This document shows positions 15,801 to 24,790 of a stretch of 43,883 bases of DNA, in pieces. A model generated the notes under the pieces. That model worked only from the letters and a program-made list of their open reading frames with translations, had not been told where the DNA came from and made no database searches. This stretch comes from Clostridia bacterium. Its GTDB lineage: Bacteria; Bacillota; Clostridia; Christensenellales; Borkfalkiaceae. Position 1 is the first letter of the stretch. Each line of letters begins with the position of its first letter. Position numbers and translations under genes: made by a program. The stretch spans positions 1 through 43,883 of the forward strand of contig JAFZXN010000037.1 in assembly GCA_017616695.1 (NCBI GenBank), read 5' to 3'.

Positions 15801-16957
15801 CAGCCGTTACCTCCTTTTTTGCCCTTCTCACCGCCGACTGTGGTAATGCCCATCTTTTCTTCCAAATGCTTGGAATTTCTGAAAACGAGCTTGTAATTGA
15901 TAAAGAAATGGCACGCGATTATAAAGAAATAGACTATGCCGAGCGCCACGTTTGCAATAGCATCGTTATAAAAACCGAAATCCTGCCTGACCTGCCCCAT
16001 ACCGAGAGAAATAAACGTTATGAGGAAAGACGTTGCTATGGTTATCAGCGGATTAAATCCGGCGAGCCACGAAGTCATTATCGCGGTGAAACCCATATTG
16101 TTATGCGAAACCGAGCTGACGCTATGGCTGATGCCGCCGGTAATCAACAGACCGACTATTCCGCATATCGCTCCGGAAAGGATAAGTGTTCTTATCGTTA
16201 CCAATTTAACGTTAATTCCCGCATATTTTGCAGTCTTTTCGCTTTCGCCGACGACTGCAAGTTCATAACCGTGTTTACTTTTTGCAAGATAGAAAAAAAT
16301 GAATACCGTTATCAAGCTTATCGTTAAAATAGCGAGAAAATGTTCATTGATAACATTAGGAAGACCATAGTTTTTTATGGGGGATAAACTACCCGAGCCC
16401 GTCGGTGCCCAAATGGTTATCATGACCGTAACAAGCCCCTGCGCTATATAGTTCATCATCAGAGTAAACAGCGTTTCGTTGGTGCCGAAAAACGCCTTAA
16501 AGACCGCGGGAATAGCCGCCCATACGATCCCTGCGCCGACGCCGAAGAGTATTATCATTATAACGACGATAGCGTTGGGGATCGGAGTTTCGGAAGTGTT
16601 CGCCCAATTCATTATCGAATAGCAAACGAGACAGCTTATTACTATCTGCCCGTTGGCGCCGAGGTTCCAGAATCTCATCTTGAACGCGGGCAAAAGAGCG
16701 AGAGACACGCCGAGAAGGAGCGCGCCTTCTCTGACGAATATCCAAATACGCCTTTCGGTGCCGAAAGCCCCGTCAAACATAGAGGAAAACATTTCCAGCG
16801 GATTATCGATGTCTTCCGAGCAGACGGCGCAGAATATGCTTACAAGCAACAGACCTCCGACGATTGCGGCGGCATACACAAGTAAAGTCTTCCAGATGGG
16901 CAGACCTTCGCGCTTGACGACGTGGAACAAAGGTTCACGAACTTTGCTTTCAGCCAT
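15800..16957 (-). CDS. Nucleoside ABC transporter permease (NupP-like)
   Basis: First permease of the importer, 385 aa, with about ten hydrophobic segments. The segment PAFKMRFWNLGANGQIVIS and the later YELAVVGESEKTAKYAGINV mark the YufP/NupP branch of BPD_transp_2. It has an N-terminal cytoplasmic stretch of about 20 residues and a Gly/Lys-rich tail. It overlaps the ATPase gene by eight bases and the next permease by one. Confidence 0.92.
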   Translation of the reverse strand: MAESKVREPLFHVVKREGLPIWKTLLVYAAAIVGGLLLVSIFCAVCSEDIDNPLEMFSSMFDGAFGTERRIWIFVREGALLLGVSLALLPAFKMRFWNLGANGQIVISCLVCYSIMNWANTSETPIPNAIVVIMIILFGVGAGIVWAAIPAVFKAFFGTNETLFTLMMNYIAQGLVTVMITIWAPTGSGSLSPIKNYGLPNVINEHFLAILTISLITVFIFFYLAKSKHGYELAVVGESEKTAKYAGINVKLVTIRTLILSGAICGIVGLLITGGISHSVSSVSHNNMGFTAIMTSWLAGFNPLITIATSFLITFISLGMGQVRQDFGFYNDAIANVALGIVYFFIIACHFFINYKLVFRNSKHLEEKMGITTVGGEKGKKGGNG

Positions 16958-18560
16958 TGTCTGCCTCCTTTTGAGCGCCTTCGATCCATTCTTCTTCGGT
17001 AAGGTTACTGTCTTTTGCTATACCGAGGCGCTTTTCTTTCTTTTCTTCGGTAAGGTCGAGCGAGCCGGTCATCATAAGCCCGAGCTCCTCTTTATCGGTC
17101 TTTTCGGCGTGGACGATACCCATTACTTTGCCGTGGCAGATGACCATTATCTTGTCGCAGAGGGCAAGCATCACGTCGAGGTCTTCGCCGATGAACAGTA
17201 TGCCGGTGCCTTTGACCTTTTCTTCGTTTAAAATATCGTAAATAACGTAAGACGAGTTGATGTCGAGTCCTCTTACGGGGTACGCGGTCACTATGACGTT
17301 AGGCCCCGACTCAATTTCTCTTCCGACGAGAACTTTCTGAACGTTGCCGCCCGAAAGTCTTCTTACCGGCGTTTCGGTGGACGGCGTGACTATCTCGAGC
17401 TTTTCTATAAGCGCGGATGCTCTTGCCCTCGCGGCGTTCCTGTCGACGAAAATGCCCCTGCTGTCACCGTAGTTTTTGAGCATCATATTGTCGGTAATGG
17501 AAAAGGACGGAGCAAGCCCCATACCCAACCTGTCTTCCGGGATAAAGCTCATCGAAACGCCTTTTTCGCTTATCTGCTTTGCCGACAAGCCGATCAGGCT
17601 TTCGCCTTTATGGATTATCTGCCCGCTTACTATCTTTCTTAAGCCGGCGATGGCCTCGCAAAGTTCTTTCTGACCGCAGCCCGCTATGCCCGCAACGCCG
17701 AGTATCTCTCCGCCGCGGATATAAAAGCTGATGTTATCGATAGCTTTACTGCCGTCGTCTGAATTTATGGTAAGATCTCTTATCTCAAGTAAAGGTCTGT
17801 CGTATTCGGTCTTCGGGCGATCTATCTTCAAGTCAACTTTTTTGCCGACCATCATTTCGGTAAGTTCTTTGGTATTGGTCTCGGCGGTTATGACCGTGCC
17901 GACGTATTCGCCCTTTCTTAAAATGGAAACTCTGTCCGAAATTGCGAGAACTTCGTTGAGTTTATGCGTGATTATTATTATCGACTTGCCGTCTTCCTTC
18001 ATCTTGCGGAGGATATCGAAAAGTTTTTCGGTCTCCTGCGGGGTGAGAACGGCGGTAGGCTCGTCGAGGATAAGTATGTCCGCGCCGCGGTAGAGAACTT
18101 TGATTATCTCGACCGTCTGCTTTTCGGAAACGGACATATCGTAAATTTTCTTTTGTGGATCTATTTCAAAACCGTATTTTGCGGAAATATCCGCAACGCG
18201 GGCGTTTATCGCTTTTAAACTGTATCTTCCGCCCTCTTTTGTTCCGAGAACGATATTCTGGGCGGCGGTAAAGACCTCCACCAGCTTGAAGTGTTGGTGG
18301 ATCATACCTATCTTATATCTGAAAGCGTCTCTCGGCGAGCGAATGGAGACTTCTTCTCCGTTTACGAGAATATGACCTTCGTCGGGCGAGTAAATACCGG
18401 ATATCATATTCATAAGCGTCGTCTTGCCGCTTCCGTTTTCACCTAAAAGTGCAAGGATCTCGCCTTTATACAAAGTCATATCGATATTTTTGTTGGCTAT
18501 GACCTTGCCGAAAAAATATTTGGAAATGTTTTTTAACTCGATAGCAACGGGTTTATCCAT
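16950..18560 (-). CDS. Nucleoside ABC transporter ATPase (NupO-like), two ABC domains
   Basis: A fused protein with two ATP-binding domains, as in sugar and nucleoside importers of this class. The first has GENGSGKTT, a DMSVSEKQTVEI signature region and LILDEPTAVL; the second has GIAGCGQKEL in place of a canonical Walker A and signature LSGGNVQKV, and its Walker B is altered (VIVTAYPVRGLD). This degenerate second site is normal for the family. I start at ATG 18560 (536 aa), after AAGAGAG; an in-frame TTG lies six codons upstream. The gene follows an attenuator-like hairpin. Confidence 0.93.
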   Translation of the reverse strand: MDKPVAIELKNISKYFFGKVIANKNIDMTLYKGEILALLGENGSGKTTLMNMISGIYSPDEGHILVNGEEVSIRSPRDAFRYKIGMIHQHFKLVEVFTAAQNIVLGTKEGGRYSLKAINARVADISAKYGFEIDPQKKIYDMSVSEKQTVEIIKVLYRGADILILDEPTAVLTPQETEKLFDILRKMKEDGKSIIIITHKLNEVLAISDRVSILRKGEYVGTVITAETNTKELTEMMVGKKVDLKIDRPKTEYDRPLLEIRDLTINSDDGSKAIDNISFYIRGGEILGVAGIAGCGQKELCEAIAGLRKIVSGQIIHKGESLIGLSAKQISEKGVSMSFIPEDRLGMGLAPSFSITDNMMLKNYGDSRGIFVDRNAARARASALIEKLEIVTPSTETPVRRLSGGNVQKVLVGREIESGPNVIVTAYPVRGLDINSSYVIYDILNEEKVKGTGILFIGEDLDVMLALCDKIMVICHGKVMGIVHAEKTDKEELGLMMTGSLDLTEEKKEKRLGIAKDSNLTEEEWIEGAQKEADNG

Positions 18561-18652
18561 TATTAACTCTCTTAGCAAGTTTTATAATAACCGCCATAGC
18601 GCCGCGTATTCGAGATACGCGGCGTTATAGCAATATTTCCTTAAAAAAACCT

Positions 18653-18680
18653 ATTAGGGCGGGAAGAATCTCGCCCTAAT
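18653..18680 (-). terminator. Attenuator-like terminator between lipoprotein and ATPase genes
   Basis: Stem ATTAGGGCG with CGCCCTAAT, followed on the minus strand by AGGTTTTTTT. Such partial terminators keep the binding-protein mRNA more abundant than that of the membrane subunits. A second GC-rich hairpin, GCCGCGTAT/ATACGCGGC, follows at 18601-18623. Confidence 0.65.
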
Positions 18681-18703
18681 CGTATTATGTATTTAGATTA
18701 TTA

Positions 18704-19906
18704 TCAGTCACCAAATTTGGTATTAAGGAGCGTTACGCCGTCGATGGTAATATCGAAGTAAGGAGCGGAACGATAATAGCTTTCTGCGAAGTAAGTAACT
18801 TCACCTTCAGTGATTATTACGTTCTTTTCTCCTACATAGTCGCCGTCAACGTCGGCAAGGTAAGACGTAAGGTGTTCGCCGCCTACGGTAAACTTAGCGC
18901 AGTCGAAAACTTTGAGGGTACCGGCTTTGAGTTCGGCTTCGATAGCCTGAACTTTAGCGAGCGTGCCTTCGGCTACGTTTGCGCCGAGAGCCCACTGGAC
19001 GGAATCGGTAGAAAGAGTGCCGGTCCAGTCAGTATCAACGGAAGCTCCGCCGAGAGCCTTATCGATCATCATTTCGAAATAAGGAACCCAATTGATCTTG
19101 GAGTAAGCAACGAGCGTGGATTTTTCAGTATTTCCGTTATAAGCAACGTTGGGGATACTTTCTTCCTGACAAGCAGTAGGAGCGCCCATGGAGTCGGCGT
19201 GCTGAGAAACGAGAACGGCGCCTCTATTGATAAGGGTATTAGCAGCTTCTTTTTCCAAAGCTTCATCATACCAAGTACCGGTGAACTGAACTTCCATAGT
19301 AGCGGTGTAACCTTCGTCCAAAGCAGCCTGAAGGCCGAGGAACCAAGAGGTGTAACCGGAGATAACTTCGGCATAGGTGTAAGCGCCTACGTAACCGACC
19401 TGGAAGTTGTTTTCAACGGCTTTATCCTTCATCGTGTTGAGTTTAAGACCTGCGGCATAGCCGGCGAGATATCTGCCTTCATAAATGGAAGCGAAAGCAT
19501 TGTGGAAGTTGGGAAGATTCTTCGTCAAAGACTGGGTGCCGGTAGCATGATAGAACTGAACATCGGGGAACTGTTCCGCAGCCTGGATCATATAAGCTTC
19601 ATGACCAAAAGAATCGGCAAATATTGCTTTATAACCCTTGTCGGCAAAGTCGGCAGCAGTGTCATAGCAGGCATTAGATTCGCCAACATCGGACTTTACG
19701 GTGTACTGGCTCTTTTTGAGACCTTTGTTTGCGCAAGCGGTCTTGAAAGCGTCGATAAAGTTCTTGTCGTAAGTGGAGCTGGTTCCGTGGAGCGTTATAA
19801 GCGCGGCAACGGGGTCGGCTTTTTCACCGCCGCCGCAGGCAGCCAAAGTGCTAAGGCAAGCTACGGACATAGCGACAGTGAGTAACAGGGCTAATACTTT
19901 CTTCAT
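18704..19906 (-). CDS. BMP family nucleoside-binding lipoprotein (NupN/PnrA-like)
   Basis: Surface lipoprotein that binds purine nucleosides for the NupOPQ-type importer. From the ATG at 19906 (400 aa) it begins MKKVLALLLTVAMSVACLST with lipobox LAAC, then a Gly-rich linker and the BMP domain (ALITLHGTSSTYDKNF, later YVGAYTYAEVISGYTSWFLG). The start is fixed by GGAGGT six bases upstream; an in-frame ATG four codons earlier is part of that site. It lies 110 bases after xpt. Codon use is biased and the mRNA is followed by a partial terminator, as expected for an abundant binding protein. Confidence 0.92.
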   Translation of the reverse strand: MKKVLALLLTVAMSVACLSTLAACGGGEKADPVAALITLHGTSSTYDKNFIDAFKTACANKGLKKSQYTVKSDVGESNACYDTAADFADKGYKAIFADSFGHEAYMIQAAEQFPDVQFYHATGTQSLTKNLPNFHNAFASIYEGRYLAGYAAGLKLNTMKDKAVENNFQVGYVGAYTYAEVISGYTSWFLGLQAALDEGYTATMEVQFTGTWYDEALEKEAANTLINRGAVLVSQHADSMGAPTACQEESIPNVAYNGNTEKSTLVAYSKINWVPYFEMMIDKALGGASVDTDWTGTLSTDSVQWALGANVAEGTLAKVQAIEAELKAGTLKVFDCAKFTVGGEHLTSYLADVDGDYVGEKNVIITEGEVTYFAESYYRSAPYFDITIDGVTLLNTKFGD

Positions 19907-20016
19907 AAAAACCTCCATATCTATCTATCCGATAGATCAAAAATTAATAACCTGTTTGATATTGACCGATCTTTAAGCTTTGACCTTCTATCGCTTACCG
20001 CAATAAAGCGTCAAGC

Positions 20017-20589
20017 TTATCGACAAAACGTTATCTTTCCGTTTTCCAAAGAATCGATCATCGCAAGGGAAAAGACGTTAACGCCTTTTTTCCTGAGAGC
20101 GTCACCGCCCCCCTGATAAACCTTTTCGATAGCCGCGACGACGCCAACAAGCTTGGCCCCCGCCTTTTCGACAAGTTCTATCATTCCATTGGCGGCCTCG
20201 CCCCTTGCAAGAAAATCGTCGACGACAAGAACTCTTTCACCGCTTGAAAGGTAATTCTTGCTGACCATTATCGTATTTTTAACGCCGTGGGTATAGGACT
20301 GCACTTCGGCGGTATACACGTCGGCGGAAAGATTACTCGTTTTCGACTTTTTCGCAAACAGAACGGGGCAACAAAAAAACTGCGCGGTAAGACAAGCGAA
20401 CGCTATACCCGAGGCTTCCACGGTAAGGATCTTGTCAACTTTGCAGTCGGAAAAATTATCGTATACTGTCTTGCCCATTTCGTGAAGGAGACTTACGTCG
20501 ATCTGGTGGTTGAGAAAACTGTCGACCTTCAAAACGTCGCCCGGAAGAACTTTACCTTTTTCGGAAATGGTTTTCTTTAAAAGCTCCAT
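20017..20589 (-). CDS. xpt: Xanthine phosphoribosyltransferase
   Basis: Xpt converts xanthine and PRPP to XMP in purine salvage. The 190-residue protein starts MELLKK, has the CLTAQFF/VLFAKK core and the PRPP loop VLVVDDFLARGEAANG, and ends near the usual length. The ATG at 20589 follows AAGGAG; the longer in-frame start is unlikely. It is the first gene of an operon with the nucleoside importer, which supports purine salvage from outside the cell. Unlike Bacillus xpt, the leader is only about 40 bases and holds no guanine riboswitch; a palindrome upstream may replace it. Confidence 0.94.
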   Translation of the reverse strand: MELLKKTISEKGKVLPGDVLKVDSFLNHQIDVSLLHEMGKTVYDNFSDCKVDKILTVEASGIAFACLTAQFFCCPVLFAKKSKTSNLSADVYTAEVQSYTHGVKNTIMVSKNYLSSGERVLVVDDFLARGEAANGMIELVEKAGAKLVGVVAAIEKVYQGGGDALRKKGVNVFSLAMIDSLENGKITFCR

Positions 20590-20636
20590 TCTTTTCTCCT
20601 TCGGTAAGTGCAAGTGAAAAGTTACTTTATGCGTAC

Positions 20637-20665
20637 ATTATAAAAGAGTTTTTATGTAATGTCAA
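20637..20665 (-). promoter_or_regulatory. Consensus promoter of the xpt operon
   Basis: Minus strand: TTGACA, exactly 17 bases, TATAAT, a perfect sigma-A promoter about 45 bases before the xpt ATG. Confidence 0.85.
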
Positions 20666-20695
20666 ATTCGTTCAAGCGTCTTTTAAATAAAACAA

Positions 20696-20724
20696 TGCAC
20701 AATGTTTTTGTGCAACTTGCACAA
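20696..20724. promoter_or_regulatory. Overlapping palindromes upstream of xpt
   Basis: TGCACAA-TGTTT-TTGTGCA and TTGTGCAA-C-TTGCACAA share the middle half-site. They lie about 30 bases before the -35 box and could be a regulator site. Half-sites match the inverted repeat at the fba promoter. Confidence 0.45.
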
Positions 20725-20947
20725 GCCATATCATTTTTTTATGTTTCCTTTGCCAAAAATATACATTTTTTCGTTTTATACGCTTTTATACGGAAATTTT
20801 GAATAATTTAATAAAACGGCCGTCGTTTCCAAACGTTTATTTTGCCGCAAATTTTACTTTCAATATATAATAACGCGGCGCGCGCGGCGTGCGCGACAAA
20901 TAATAATCGTCACGTCGGGGCGCGCAGTTAACACCTTTTTCGGGCAT
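20725..20947. other. Intergenic stretch with no gene seen
   Basis: No plausible ORF on either strand. An AT-rich part is followed by a GC-rich run of alternating CG (about 20875-20895). Nothing else can be supported. Confidence 0.5.
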
Positions 20948-20973
20948 AAAAAAAGGTCGCCGGATAAGCGACC
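20948..20973 (-). terminator. Terminator of the cyclophilin gene
   Basis: GGTCGC with GCGACC around a short loop, followed on the minus strand by TTTTTTT. Confidence 0.75.
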
Positions 20974-21060
20974 TTGTCTGCCCGCGGAAAAAGCGAGCGC
21001 TTAATAATATCCAAACGCCGTCAAAACGTTCGTTTCCTTAAAAAGCCGTCAAAGAAAACG

Positions 21061-21978
21061 TCAGCTCTTTTTGGAGATCGATTTGATGGTTACGGTGTTA
21101 TAAGGAAGGATAAAGAACGCGTAAGATTCTTCGGACATAAGATCTTTAAGGTCTTCGAGTTCTTCGTCTTTCAACTCGTTTTCGTTGACTACGGCAGCGC
21201 CCTTATAATATTTCGTAACGCTTTCTTCTTCGTCGTACTTCGAGCAATAATACTGCGCGCACTCGAAGTCGGAATCGTCGTTGTATTTACGGCCCGCGGC
21301 GTAGTTTTCATAATAATATGTCTTAACGCCGTCTTCCGTCTGATTCAAAGAGGTAAGCTCTTTGCACGCGTCGAGGCTCGATTTGGAAACGGTGGAAGAA
21401 TCTTCGGAATCGGTAACGGTATAAGACTCGTCGTCGCTGACTATCTTGCCGAAAATGCAGTAATCGGAAGATTTGAACTTGGATATCGAACCGAGAGCTA
21501 TTATTACGGACGCTTTCGCGCTGTTATAGACCTGATCGGTATTGGTGTCGAGCGAGTAGTCGCGTTTCATTATGAGAACGCCCGAAGAGCAAACCAAGGG
21601 ATTGCCTACCCAACCGTTTTTGGAAAATTCGCCGCGAAGAGTTTCCACGGAGCCGTCGGTACGCTCGAGAGCGTTATTAACGCTCTTGTATGCGCCGAAT
21701 TCCAGCCAATTGGACTGAACGTTGGAAATGCACAGGCCGTTATAGTAACCTTTTTCGGCAAGTTCGATAAAGCGGGCGGTCGTCAAAGGAGCGTAGTTGA
21801 GATATAATTTGATCTCAACGTTTCTCTCGACGGAGTTTCCGTCTGCGTCGGTATATTCGAGGACCATGGTCATACGCTGTATCTTGCTGCCGCTTTCGAG
21901 TTCGGAACAACCGACCGTAGCAAAAGACGTTGCAAGTACGAGTATGGCGGTAATAACGAGTGACAAAACTTTTTTCAT
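21061..21978 (-). CDS. Cyclophilin-type peptidyl-prolyl isomerase lipoprotein
   Basis: The 305-residue protein begins with a lipoprotein signal peptide ending in lipobox ATVGC. The mature part looks like a divergent cyclophilin: VEIKLYLNYAPLTTARFIELAEKGYYNG at about 54-81 matches the start of the fold, followed by GVLIMKRD and the FGKIV segment. The usual active-site FHR is not evident (the corresponding region reads LCISNVQSNWLEFG), so catalytic activity is doubtful; a chaperone-like role outside the membrane is possible. Single-gene transcript with its own promoter and terminator. Confidence 0.8.
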   Translation of the reverse strand: MKKVLSLVITAILVLATSFATVGCSELESGSKIQRMTMVLEYTDADGNSVERNVEIKLYLNYAPLTTARFIELAEKGYYNGLCISNVQSNWLEFGAYKSVNNALERTDGSVETLRGEFSKNGWVGNPLVCSSGVLIMKRDYSLDTNTDQVYNSAKASVIIALGSISKFKSSDYCIFGKIVSDDESYTVTDSEDSSTVSKSSLDACKELTSLNQTEDGVKTYYYENYAAGRKYNDDSDFECAQYYCSKYDEEESVTKYYKGAAVVNENELKDEELEDLKDLMSEESYAFFILPYNTVTIKSISKKS

Positions 21979-22128
21979 AATTCCTCCGCATCGCCGTAAC
22001 GGCGATAGCTTTTTTTGATTTCCGGCGACTTTTCGCCGCTTTTTTATAAACGCACGGTCGCTATCCGCTATTAAAGACCATATATGATACGGACGGCGTC
22101 GGTCGCACGTTTATAGCTTAACAGAAAT

Positions 22129-22157
22129 ATTTTATACTTTTTTTTTATTTAAGTCAA
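22129..22157 (-). promoter_or_regulatory. Promoter of the cyclophilin lipoprotein gene
   Basis: Minus strand: TTGACT, 17 bases of mostly A, TAAAAT. The leader to the ATG is about 145 bases. Confidence 0.55.
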
Positions 22158-22250
22158 TAAAAAATACGCTGTTTTTTCTTTTGGACAGGTGTTTTCCGCA
22201 ATAAAACCGCTTTAAATAAGGTTCGATCGGGCTGAAGACGGTCGGCTCCG

Positions 22251-23384
22251 TTACACATTTCCGTTACTGTAGAGTAAATAAAGCGCAACGGCGGCGCATA
22301 TACCGAGCACGACGGCTATGACCACTCTTACGGGAGAGATCGGCGTTTTCCCGCTGACGGTACCCGTCTGACCGTTTACCGCGACGGGATAAGACTTGTT
22401 TCCGTAATTATAGTTGAGCCTGTAAACGGGATAAAGAACGTATTTATAAGTGACCGAGCGGTGGGACGTCGTAACCCTGAAATCGCTTCCGACGGTATCG
22501 CAATTATACTCGTCGAGGATCATTTTCTTTATCTTATCGTCCATTATCGACTTGGCGTCGCCCCAACAGCGGTGTATATCCCTGCTGTAATGGTTGGCCT
22601 GAAACCCCGCGAGGAACTTTTTTTCGTACACCTTGATACTGTCCCTTTTAAAAGGCAGCAGTCTGGAAAAATCGCCGCTCGCGTTGGTTGCCGAAATGGT
22701 CACGTCGTCGAAAAAGTGAACGAAAGTGCCGCTGACGTGTTTCCAATGGATATAAGTTTCGGTGTGCCTGTCTTTGCCGCTGCCGACTACGCGCGTTCTC
22801 GTTTCGCCGAGGCTGCCGGAATAGCGCGAACAGGTATCCGAGTCGAAAGTAAAGCCCGGCTCGAAAACGCCGTGAAAGTTTTTGGCTTCAATGCTCTTTT
22901 TGAACTTGTGCGGAGCGAATATCCTGCGCTTTGCCCACTTTTTGGCGTACTGTTCGGCAACGTCGCCGTTTAAAATAAACGGATAGACGGCGTTGGGCTT
23001 AATGCCGGAGATCTCTTCGGTACGTTTTATCTGGCTCGTGCCGCAGTAAGGGCATTCCTTTGCCACCTCGTCCGAGCCGATAACTATCTTCGCGCCGCAG
23101 TTCTCGCAACGCACGACGACCGTCTTTTCCCACTTTTCGGCGCTGTCGAAAGCCTTTTCGATGTCTATTTCCTTAACGTCGTCGCTACGCGCAAACTTGT
23201 CGACCGTGCCGCAATGTTCGCACTTTAAAGACTGCGTTTCGGTGTCGAACACCATATTGCCGCCGCAGTTAGGGCACTTCACCTCTTTACCGCGTTCGAC
23301 GGTATCGTCAAATGCGTCGCGCCCTTCGTTATTTGCGGCCGTTTGATTGGGGGCGCCGTACCCCTCGAAAATTTCGTCGGGCAT
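22251..23384 (-). CDS. Zinc-ribbon membrane protein (YdjG-like)
   Basis: A 377-residue protein with two zinc ribbons near the N terminus (CPNC...CEHC at about 37-58, CENC...CPYC at about 92-114), a long middle domain with KYVLYPVYRLNYNY, and a single C-terminal membrane helix (VRVVIAVVLGICAAVALYLLY). The plan matches Bacillus YdjG, which together with YdjH and the SPFH protein YdjI forms a membrane complex that anchors PspA. Here the SPFH gene lies two genes upstream in the same operon, supporting this reading. No ydjH or pspA is seen. It starts 10 bases after the DUF1858 gene. Confidence 0.82.
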   Translation of the reverse strand: MPDEIFEGYGAPNQTAANNEGRDAFDDTVERGKEVKCPNCGGNMVFDTETQSLKCEHCGTVDKFARSDDVKEIDIEKAFDSAEKWEKTVVVRCENCGAKIVIGSDEVAKECPYCGTSQIKRTEEISGIKPNAVYPFILNGDVAEQYAKKWAKRRIFAPHKFKKSIEAKNFHGVFEPGFTFDSDTCSRYSGSLGETRTRVVGSGKDRHTETYIHWKHVSGTFVHFFDDVTISATNASGDFSRLLPFKRDSIKVYEKKFLAGFQANHYSRDIHRCWGDAKSIMDDKIKKMILDEYNCDTVGSDFRVTTSHRSVTYKYVLYPVYRLNYNYGNKSYPVAVNGQTGTVSGKTPISPVRVVIAVVLGICAAVALYLLYSNGNV

Positions 23385-23394
23385 AACCTGAAGA

Positions 23395-23595
23395 TTATTT
23401 TACGATGGCGTTGAGTTCGGCAAGAAGTTGTTCGAGATCTTCGCCGTGAGCGTTAGTCGCCTGTTCTACCGTCTCGCCGTGCGCGAAAGCGCAACCAAGA
23501 CAATGCATTCCGTGCGCGAAAAGTATTTCCGCCGCGTCGGGATTTATCTGGATAAGATCGCTTATCAAAGTGTCGGCCGTGATTTTATTTTCCAT
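23395..23595 (-). CDS. DUF1858 domain protein
   Basis: A 66-residue protein of the DUF1858/ScdA-N type: TADTLISDLIQINPDAAEILFAHGMHCLGC with the diagnostic CxxC (HCLGC), then a helical tail. These small proteins are probable redox or metal-binding modules related to the hybrid-cluster and iron-sulfur repair (ScdA) proteins; the precise role is unknown. AAGGAG precedes the ATG. It is sandwiched between the SPFH gene and the zinc-ribbon gene, so it is probably coexpressed with them. Confidence 0.9.
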   Translation of the reverse strand: MENKITADTLISDLIQINPDAAEILFAHGMHCLGCAFAHGETVEQATNAHGEDLEQLLAELNAIVK

Positions 23596-23654
23596 AATTT
23601 ACTCCTTAAAATTTCTTAAAATAATGCTTTTATCGCCTTATAGGCGGGTTTTTG

Positions 23655-24716
23655 TTATTGCTTGGTGCCGCACTCGGGGCAGAATTTCGCCGTAGCGGAC
23701 AGCTCGTGACCGCACTCGGGACAGAACTTCTTATCGGGGAGCTTTTCGCCGCACTCGGGACAGAACTTCGCCGCAGACGCTATTGCCGCGCCGCACTTCG
23801 GACACTTTTTACCCGCGGCGGCTTTGGGCTGCTCGGCAGGTTGCTGTTGATTGGAAGGAGCGCTCGGTTTCATAGCGTCGGCAAAGACGGAACCTACCGT
23901 CGCGCCCGCGCCGAGACCTACGCCCGCGCCCATGAACGTTCCGCCCATACCCGGGTTTTTGGCGGCCTCTTTCAAAGCCTCCGCCGCCGCCATCTTCATC
24001 ATGGTATCGGTCGAACCGCCGAGGATACCGTAGCGGGCGCGTTCGTCGAGAGTCTTTTCAACTTCCGACGGAACGGACATGTTTTCTATGAACAAATTGG
24101 TGAGCTTAAGCCCCAATTCGTTGAATTTATCCTGAATTTTCGCTTTTACTATCTCGTTGAACTCGAGAGTATTCGACGCAAGGTCCAAAACGGAGATCTT
24201 GCTTTCGCCGAGAGCGTCGGCAAGGGCGGAAACGAGCATCGTCTTGGCGTAATCCTTGATGTCGCCCGTCTTAAAGGTGGAGTTGGTGCCGAACAACTCT
24301 TTGAGGAAGTTTTCGGGGTCGTCCACTTTAAATGCAAACGCACCGTAGCCGCGCACCCTTATCGCGCCGAATTCGGGATCGCGCATGATAATGGGGTTTT
24401 GCGTTCCCCACTTGATATTCGTGAATTGCTTGGTATTGATAAAGTACACGTCGAGCGTTATCGGCGTTTCGAAAGCGTATTTCCAGGCGGCAAGTTTAGT
24501 CAAAAGCGGAAGTATGCCCGTTTCGAGTTCGTAAAAGCCCGGCTCGAATATATCGGCTATCTTGCCCTTGTGAACGAACACCGCAACTTGAGATTCTCTG
24601 ACCGTCAACGAGCTTTTGTTGTTGACTTCTCTGCCGCTCTTTTTGAACGGATATTTATAGACTATAACGTCCGAACTTGCGTCTGTCCATTCTATATTCA
24701 GTCTGAAAAGTGCCAT
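23655..24716 (-). CDS. SPFH domain protein with C-terminal zinc ribbons (YdjI-like)
   Basis: From ATG 24716 (353 aa, after AAGGAG) the protein opens with MALFRLNIEW and a SPFH/band-7 domain (DVIVYKYP to about residue 200). A Gly/Ala-rich linker rich in small residues (GMGGTFMGAGVGLGAGATVG) follows, and the C-terminal part carries two or three CPxC zinc-ribbon pairs (CPKC/CPEC, then CPEC/CPEC). This is the layout of Bacillus YdjI and the 'virion core protein' SPFH family, which scaffold membrane microdomains. It heads a three-gene operon with DUF1858 and a YdjG-like zinc-ribbon protein. Confidence 0.92.
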   Translation of the reverse strand: MALFRLNIEWTDASSDVIVYKYPFKKSGREVNNKSSLTVRESQVAVFVHKGKIADIFEPGFYELETGILPLLTKLAAWKYAFETPITLDVYFINTKQFTNIKWGTQNPIIMRDPEFGAIRVRGYGAFAFKVDDPENFLKELFGTNSTFKTGDIKDYAKTMLVSALADALGESKISVLDLASNTLEFNEIVKAKIQDKFNELGLKLTNLFIENMSVPSEVEKTLDERARYGILGGSTDTMMKMAAAEALKEAAKNPGMGGTFMGAGVGLGAGATVGSVFADAMKPSAPSNQQQPAEQPKAAAGKKCPKCGAAIASAAKFCPECGEKLPDKKFCPECGHELSATAKFCPECGTKQ

Positions 24717-24790
24717 TTTTTCTCCTTTTTGCAAAAACCGCGCGTTCCTTGACGTGGTAAAGCCGCGGCAAATGCCGTTCGTTTTTTTAT

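Noticed and set aside
18872-19885. Plus-strand 337-codon frame opposite the BMP lipoprotein gene
   Set aside because: Antisense shadow created by codon periodicity; the minus-strand protein is clearly recognisable.
20590-20636. Guanine riboswitch before xpt
   Set aside because: The leader is too short and lacks the conserved TATA-stem, loop and linker bases of the purine aptamer.
23652-24752. Long plus-strand reading frame opposite the SPFH gene
   Set aside because: It is an antisense shadow with unusual composition and no ribosome site; the minus-strand frame has clear domains.
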